Below are positions 59,662-64,000 of a DNA stretch of 64,000 bases, piece by piece. Both the position numbers and the translations under genes were made by a program. How positions within the stretch are numbered: the first letter of the stretch is position 1; every line of letters begins with the position of its first letter. Source of the DNA: Natrononativus amylolyticus (GTDB lineage: Archaea > Halobacteriota > Halobacteria > Halobacteriales > Natrialbaceae); NCBI RefSeq assembly GCF_024362525.1, contig NZ_CP101459.1, positions 124,001 through 188,000 of the forward strand, given 5' to 3'. The notes under the pieces were generated by a model. It saw only the letters and a program-made list of their open reading frames with translations, did not search any database and was not told where the DNA came from.

Positions 59662-61305
59662 ATGACTCGAATAGGAGCGGATACAGCGACTACACCATTC
59701 CAACGTGCCGCCCGAGACCTACTGGAGTCCAATCCTGATGCGACACCGCTTGACCTCGCAACGAGTCTTGATTTTCTTACTTCTGATAGCGATGACGCTC
59801 ATCCCGACTGGCATCCTTCATCTAAACCATTCGATGCGATGGTTCGGGCGTACTTTCTCCAACAACTCACCGGATGGTCTGACCGCGAGACGATAGAAAC
59901 CATCACTGACGAGACGGAGACGGCCACCGCATTCGGCTTCGAACTAGACGAACTCCCCAGCCGCTCCACTCTAACCCGAGCGAGGAACAATCGTCTTTCA
60001 GAACCTCTCAAGGCCTCTCTTAAATGGAAGGCTGGGTGGATTGAAGCACACCTTCAGGCAACAGGTCATCCACTCGCAACACAGGACCTCATTCCTGAAG
60101 ACAAGAGTAGTGATTCCCAAAGGAATGTGAATCGCTTCATCCGTGACAAACTCGATACCGTTCCGCGTGAGATGGTCAATCTCATCGCCGACGAATGGAA
60201 CGACTGGATTCCCGACCGCGCACGGAACGCTCAGTACCATCTGAACTCGTTCCTCGAAACCGAGTGTACGATGGGGTTAACGCGTACTGCCGCCGAGCAG
60301 GGCTCGGAAATCTATAACGACAATACTGACCGAGATGGTGGCGGCCCCGGTGGAGACCTCTTTGTAGAGTACATGAAGCGGTTAGAAAGGGCTGACGTGC
60401 TTCGGATGCTCCACAACTCGACAGGGTTGATGCTTAACACGGCGAAACGACACCTCGAATTCGAGCGCCCCGTAACCGTCGCTATTGACATAACGCTCCT
60501 CCCGTTCTACGGCGATACTGACCACGCCAAGCAGAGTGAGTGGATTGTGGATACGCGCAAGCGGCCTGACACGGAGTACGATTGGAGTTACAGGTACGCG
60601 ACCATCGCCATCGTGGGGGAGAACGTGAAGTTCATGCTCGGATTGAAGCCAGTTCACGAAGATGACAATATGGGGGTTCTAGTTGAGGAACTGCTCGACG
60701 ACGCACTCCACCACGTCAGTATTGACACCGTGTACGCAGACCGTGCGTTCGCTTCTGCAGACGTGTTAAACACACTCAACCAGCTCCCGGTTAGATACGT
60801 CATCCCAGTTCCACTGAACTCTCGTCTCAAAAACGACATTCGACGAATGAGGCATGATGTTAAGGTAACTCACGAATATCCGATTCACGGGAACGTACGA
60901 GACGGAGCCACTAACGAGAAAGTGAGAACGACCCGTGTGTTACTCCCCTCTGTCAAGAGCGAAGACGATGGAGCGGGCACTGTCGCGTTCTACACAAATT
61001 TGGACGTAGACGATGAATCAGCGGTTGAACGCGAACGGACTGAGAAGGCCATCAATAGGTATCGGCGTCGATGGGGCATCGAGAGTGCGTATCAGTCGCT
61101 GAAAACGTTCCTCCCGTGGACTTCCTCGAAAGAACCGGTAGTTCGATTGTTCCACTTTGCGTTCGGGGTGTTATTGTACAATATGTGGCGACTTATCGAC
61201 TTCCTCATCCAGTTAAGCATAGATGAGTACGAGGTGCGGACGAAGCCGCGTTTGAAATCCAAGCGATTCGTCAATGCGGTGAAATCGCGCAAACTTCTTG
61301 CGTAA
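59662..61305 (+). CDS. ISH3-like DDE transposase
   Basis: 547 residues from MTRIGADTATTPFQRAARDL. DDE catalytic residues are readable: Asp276 in VTVAIDITLLPFYGD, Asp360 in TVYADRAFASADVL and Glu474 in RRWGIESAYQSLKTF. The region KYVIPV-like PVRYVIPVPLNS and late VVRLFHFAFGVLLYNMWRLID resemble ISH3 family haloarchaeal transposases, although this protein is about 150 residues longer at its N-terminus than the type I know. No terminal inverted repeats were identified with confidence. Lower GC than surroundings. Confidence 0.82.
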   Translation: MTRIGADTATTPFQRAARDLLESNPDATPLDLATSLDFLTSDSDDAHPDWHPSSKPFDAMVRAYFLQQLTGWSDRETIETITDETETATAFGFELDELPSRSTLTRARNNRLSEPLKASLKWKAGWIEAHLQATGHPLATQDLIPEDKSSDSQRNVNRFIRDKLDTVPREMVNLIADEWNDWIPDRARNAQYHLNSFLETECTMGLTRTAAEQGSEIYNDNTDRDGGGPGGDLFVEYMKRLERADVLRMLHNSTGLMLNTAKRHLEFERPVTVAIDITLLPFYGDTDHAKQSEWIVDTRKRPDTEYDWSYRYATIAIVGENVKFMLGLKPVHEDDNMGVLVEELLDDALHHVSIDTVYADRAFASADVLNTLNQLPVRYVIPVPLNSRLKNDIRRMRHDVKVTHEYPIHGNVRDGATNEKVRTTRVLLPSVKSEDDGAGTVAFYTNLDVDDESAVERERTEKAINRYRRRWGIESAYQSLKTFLPWTSSKEPVVRLFHFAFGVLLYNMWRLIDFLIQLSIDEYEVRTKPRLKSKRFVNAVKSRKLLA

Positions 61306-61553
61306 TCCTGTACTCGCGTACTTCTATTCCCCATTTAAAAGATACAACGACCACATAGTAACGGTTTTCAGTAATTCTCTCACCGCACGGAGCAACGCGC
61401 TGAAGTTCCGCTCTTTTCTGACTTTTCGTACGGAGAAGGAGACCGCCTACTGCACGAAACTGGCCACATTCGGAACTCGTGCGGCCGGCGGCCCGAGTCC
61501 GGATCGGGGTCGATTCCACGGACGGCAGCCCACCAATTTTCGTGCGGAGGCTG

Positions 61554-62720
61554 TCAGCGCGCGAACGCCGTTTTGATCCACTCGAGGTGGGCCTCCGTCG
61601 CCAAACTGTGGTGGTACACCGAGAGTTCACCGTCGGTCGTCACCTCGATCGCGTCGACGAGTTCGTGAAACTGCGCCGCTCGTTCGACGACATCGGGGTC
61701 GAGCGTCACGCCGGCGTCGATGGGGAGGTCGACGAGTTCGTCGAGCACCTCGATTCGGCTCCGGGCGGTTTCGGGATCTCGCACGTAGCAGATCGCGGTC
61801 ACCCGATCGAGGTGGCGCTCGAGATCGGCGAGTCTGACGCCCGCGAGTTCGAGCCCTGCCGGGTCAGAGCCGTAGGCCTCCATCGCGTAGTAGTTGAGCG
61901 GGGTCGAGCCGGCCGCGGAGGCGACGCGCTCTACGAGCGAGCCGACGACGCTTGCCCGGAAATCGAACAGCGCGTCCACGGCGGGTTCCTCGTCCGCGAG
62001 TTCGGAGTGTGATGGCAGCGACGCGGTCGGATCGGACAGCGACGGGGCGATCAGCTCGCGGACTCGAGTCCGTGCGCGCTCGAAATCGACGCTGTGGGAA
62101 TCCGCGGCGGCGCGACAGCCGTCACAGAAACACTGCGAGAGGAGCGCCGACTCGAGGGGGTCGGTGACCGTCTGGCGCTTGTCGTGGCCGTGTGCGCTCC
62201 CGTGGTCGTGAAACGCACTCGGGAAGCCGATCGACTCGAGTTGCACCTCGTCGACGCCGCGATCGACGATCGCCCCGACGACCGCGCCGTAGTAGTCGCG
62301 AACGGCCGGATGCGAGGGACACAGCGAGTGGTCGTGAACGTCGCCAAAGGCGCTCTCGAAGCGGTACTCCGGGTTCGCGGCCGCCAGCGCCGTGTTGTGT
62401 AAAACCACCGTCCACGCGTTGACGGCGAGGCCGTGGTCGTGGACGCCGTCGACGATCGCCGCGAGCGGATCCGCCCACGGCTCGACGTCGTTGACCGGCG
62501 GTTCGATGGGGATCTCATCGAACCGGTCGTCGGGATCGAAGTAGCAGCCGCCGGCATACGACCTGAACAGGGCGTCGGGAAACCGGGGCTGCATCGATCG
62601 GACCGAGTGGTAATGACTGGCCACGTTCAGCGCGTCGACACCGCAGGCATCGAGTTCCGTACAGGCGTCCTCGAGTCCGCTGCGACTCAGCGTCCAGGGA
62701 TACGTCCACAGGGCTGGCAT
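61554..62720 (-). CDS. TIM-barrel-like protein, glycoside-hydrolase-type fold
   Basis: 388 residues from MPALWTYPWTLSRSGLEDAC. The sequence alternates beta/alpha in TIM-barrel manner: GVDALNVASHYHSVRSMQPR, GLAVNAWTVVLHNTA, VDEVQLESIGFPSAFHDHG, LNYYAMEAYG. It resembles uncharacterised glycoside hydrolase-like or sugar-processing proteins of haloarchaea. A Cys cluster (CFCDGCRAAAD) in the middle may bind metal. Acidic residues at strand ends suggest hydrolase activity but the substrate is unknown. Divergent from a DegT-like aminotransferase. Confidence 0.7.
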   Translation of the reverse strand: MPALWTYPWTLSRSGLEDACTELDACGVDALNVASHYHSVRSMQPRFPDALFRSYAGGCYFDPDDRFDEIPIEPPVNDVEPWADPLAAIVDGVHDHGLAVNAWTVVLHNTALAAANPEYRFESAFGDVHDHSLCPSHPAVRDYYGAVVGAIVDRGVDEVQLESIGFPSAFHDHGSAHGHDKRQTVTDPLESALLSQCFCDGCRAAADSHSVDFERARTRVRELIAPSLSDPTASLPSHSELADEEPAVDALFDFRASVVGSLVERVASAAGSTPLNYYAMEAYGSDPAGLELAGVRLADLERHLDRVTAICYVRDPETARSRIEVLDELVDLPIDAGVTLDPDVVERAAQFHELVDAIEVTTDGELSVYHHSLATEAHLEWIKTAFAR

Positions 62721-62849
62721 ATACGCACACGCTCGAAGAGGAGGGAGAAAAACGTTCGCTCTCGGCCGTGACGAACCGGTCGAACATCCGTAGCACACCG
62801 CATCAGCGGGTCGAACGCGTGAACACCGACCGACGCGCAGGACAGGACA

Positions 62850-62866
62850 GTTTTGTCACACAAAAC
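62850..62866. promoter_or_regulatory. Palindromic motif, site 1
   Basis: GTTTTGT-CAC-ACAAAAC, a perfect 7-bp inverted repeat with a 3-base spacer. A related site exists exactly 200 bases away. Confidence 0.55.
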
Positions 62867-63050
62867 AACGTGTGATAGTGACTGACTGACGCGAACGGAC
62901 TGCGACCTCGAGTACGACACCTCCTCACACGACCGTTTCACGAGGACTTCGAACGAACTACTCCGACCGAACAGCAGTTCCGTTACGTGACTATACTCGT
63001 AATTGCTACCCGCGAACGAGCAAAGAGACGGGGTTTTCGACCACTATTCG

Positions 63051-63066
63051 TTTAGTGACACAAAAC
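63051..63066. promoter_or_regulatory. Palindromic motif, site 2 (degenerate)
   Basis: TTTAGTGACACAAAAC matches site 1 (62851-62866) at 14 of 16 positions. Paired sites of this kind in a divergent region suggest a shared operator. Confidence 0.5.
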
Positions 63067-63317
63067 AGAACCGGCGAGCGTGTAAATGGGATAACGCGAC
63101 AGTTCCGCAACGAAACGACCGGGACGAGCCGGCAGAACGCTCGGTCTAGCCGATCTCGGCAGGGGGCTGGCGGAACAACGTGGACCGACTATCAGATCGG
63201 GCGCGTTCGCCGTGACCGGGAACCCCCAGATCGTTTTACGTCCCGAAACGGTGTCGAGCGCGCACCACCAGCCGTTCAGACGCGAGAGCGGGCGAAAAAC
63301 GCTAACACGGAAGAAGA

Positions 63318-63324
63318 CTTATAC
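63318..63324 (+). promoter_or_regulatory. TATA box of the DegT-like gene
   Basis: CTTATAC, 25-31 bases before the ATG at 63349, predicting a leaderless mRNA. Confidence 0.5.
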
Positions 63325-63348
63325 GGATTCCTCGAGAGCCACCACGAT

Positions 63349-64000
63349 ATGGGAAAACTTGCCATTACCGGCGGGCCGAGGGCAGCGGAGGCGCTGTCAG
63401 TTCCGGAGTGGCCGCAACCGACGGACACCTGCCGCGAGTACCTCCTCGAGGCGTTCGAGAGCGCCGACTGGTGTCGGGGGCCGTGGATCGAACGACTCGA
63501 GCGGGAGTTCGCCGAGTTCCACGACGCCGAACACGCGATCGCCGTCGCCAACGGAACCGTCGCGATCGAACTCGCGTTGCGAGCCGTCGGCGTCGAACCC
63601 GGCGACGAAGTTCTGGTGCCGTCGTACTCCTTCATCGCCAGTGCGAGCGCCGTCCCGGCGGTCGGCGCGGTTCCGCGCTTCGTCGATACCGACCCGGCGA
63701 CGTACAACGTCGATCCCGAGTCGGTCCGCGAGGCGATCACGGAGGACACCGTCGGCCTCGTCGGCGTCCACTTCGCCGGCTACCCGATGGACATGGACGA
63801 GCTGTTGCCGATCGTCGAGGAACACGACCTGTTCCTGATCGAGGACGCCGCCCACGCACAGGGCAGCGAGTGGCGCGGCGAGAAGGTCGGTACCTTCGGC
63901 GACTTCGGCACGTTCTCGTTCCAGGAGACCAAGTCCCTCCCGTCCGGAGAGGGCGGCATCGTGATCACCGACGACGACGTGCTCGCAGAGCGAGCGAGCA
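63349..64000 (+). CDS. DegT/DnrJ/EryC1 family sugar aminotransferase (3' end cut)
   Basis: The first 217 codons are present from MGKLAITGGPRAAEALSVPE. This is the DegT/DnrJ family: FHDAEHAIAVANGTVAIELALRAVG, VGVHFAGYPMDMDELLPIVEEHD, LIEDAAHAQGSEWRGEKVGTFGDFGTFSFQETKSL, with the PLP Lys in ETKSL. Members transfer an amino group to a keto-sugar or cyclitol. The gene continues past the window. It is divergent from the TIM-barrel-like gene and is probably co-regulated with it. Confidence 0.9.
   Translation, partial: MGKLAITGGPRAAEALSVPEWPQPTDTCREYLLEAFESADWCRGPWIERLEREFAEFHDAEHAIAVANGTVAIELALRAVGVEPGDEVLVPSYSFIASASAVPAVGAVPRFVDTDPATYNVDPESVREAITEDTVGLVGVHFAGYPMDMDELLPIVEEHDLFLIEDAAHAQGSEWRGEKVGTFGDFGTFSFQETKSLPSGEGGIVITDDDVLAERAS

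Larger units (their letters stand above)
62721..63348 (+). other. Divergent intergenic region with a repeated palindromic motif
   Basis: About 630 bases between the TIM-barrel-like and DegT genes. It contains two related sites listed below and AT-richer segments. No supported gene. Confidence 0.5.

Noticed and set aside
1-64000. tRNA, rRNA and CRISPR arrays
   Set aside because: I looked for tRNA T-loop-like motifs and regularly spaced repeats; hits such as GGTTCGAACC are inside coding regions, and the 13- and 15-bp repeats have no spacers of CRISPR type.

Overview
The window looks like chromosomal DNA of a haloarchaeon, probably from the Natrialbales. It is very GC-rich with strong G/C use at third codon positions. 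The proteins are acidic, and many exported ones carry twin-arginine signals ending in lipoboxes. It holds haloarchaea-typical families: HalOD1 output domain, DUF7344, DUF5789, bacterio-opsin-activator regulators, halocyanin-like cupredoxins and ISH3-like transposases. Promoters, where visible, are archaeal TATA boxes 22-30 nt before the start codon, giving leaderless or short-leader mRNAs. No rRNA, tRNA or CRISPR array was seen.

Layout. 1-8.3 kb: a polyamine-type ABC importer (binding protein cut by the window edge, ATPase, fused double permease), a nitrilase-family amidase, an NrpR-like regulator, an agmatinase and an aminotransferase; together these read as uptake and breakdown of agmatine or polyamines. 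8.5-12.2 kb: an AEC-type transporter and an operon in which a lactone-oxidase-like flavoprotein lies between two sensory-rhodopsin-transducer-like (ASRT) proteins. 12.5-18.2 kb: an acetyltransferase, then a three-gene envelope operon ending in a 1068-residue Tat protein with transglutaminase-like and von Willebrand A-like regions. 18.3-22.3 kb: an operon for an unrecognised protein, a PQQ-type beta-propeller dehydrogenase and a Tat-exported cupredoxin. 22.5-25.2 kb: small Tat and signalling proteins and a 15-bp tandem repeat. 25.7-30.5 kb: a HAD phosphatase and a phnDCEE phosphonate/phosphate importer. 30.6-37.7 kb: a cupredoxin relic, MFS transporter, NTF2-like protein, DUF5789 protein, and a TetR regulator divergent from an ABC-2 exporter across a clear operator.

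37.8-44.9 kb is accessory DNA: insertion-sequence ends, broken genes, a transglutaminase-like lipoprotein, a lower-GC operon (AhpD-like, glutaredoxin-like, DUF3311, sodium:solute symporter), a cupin and the C-terminal relic of a tyrosine recombinase. 45-51 kb: a stand-alone biotin-carrier protein, polysaccharide deacetylase, class-III aminotransferase, second cupin, MFS relic, CBS protein and a large PAS/GAF/BAT regulator. 51.2-52.6 kb is an apparently intact TnpB-only (IS1341-type) element; single hairpins resembling the ends of such elements are scattered at six other places.

55.5-58.8 kb is the most system-like stretch: a variant tyrosine recombinase (with a possible 32-residue leader ORF behind a palindrome and TATA box), two clusters of exactly 13-bp-spaced iterons, a ParA-type ATPase and a small partner. 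It looks like an integrated plasmid-type maintenance and recombination module. It is followed by lower-GC DNA with a lipoprotein and an ISH3-like transposase. The window ends with a TIM-barrel-like protein divergent from a DegT-family sugar aminotransferase (cut by the edge), with a repeated palindromic motif between them.
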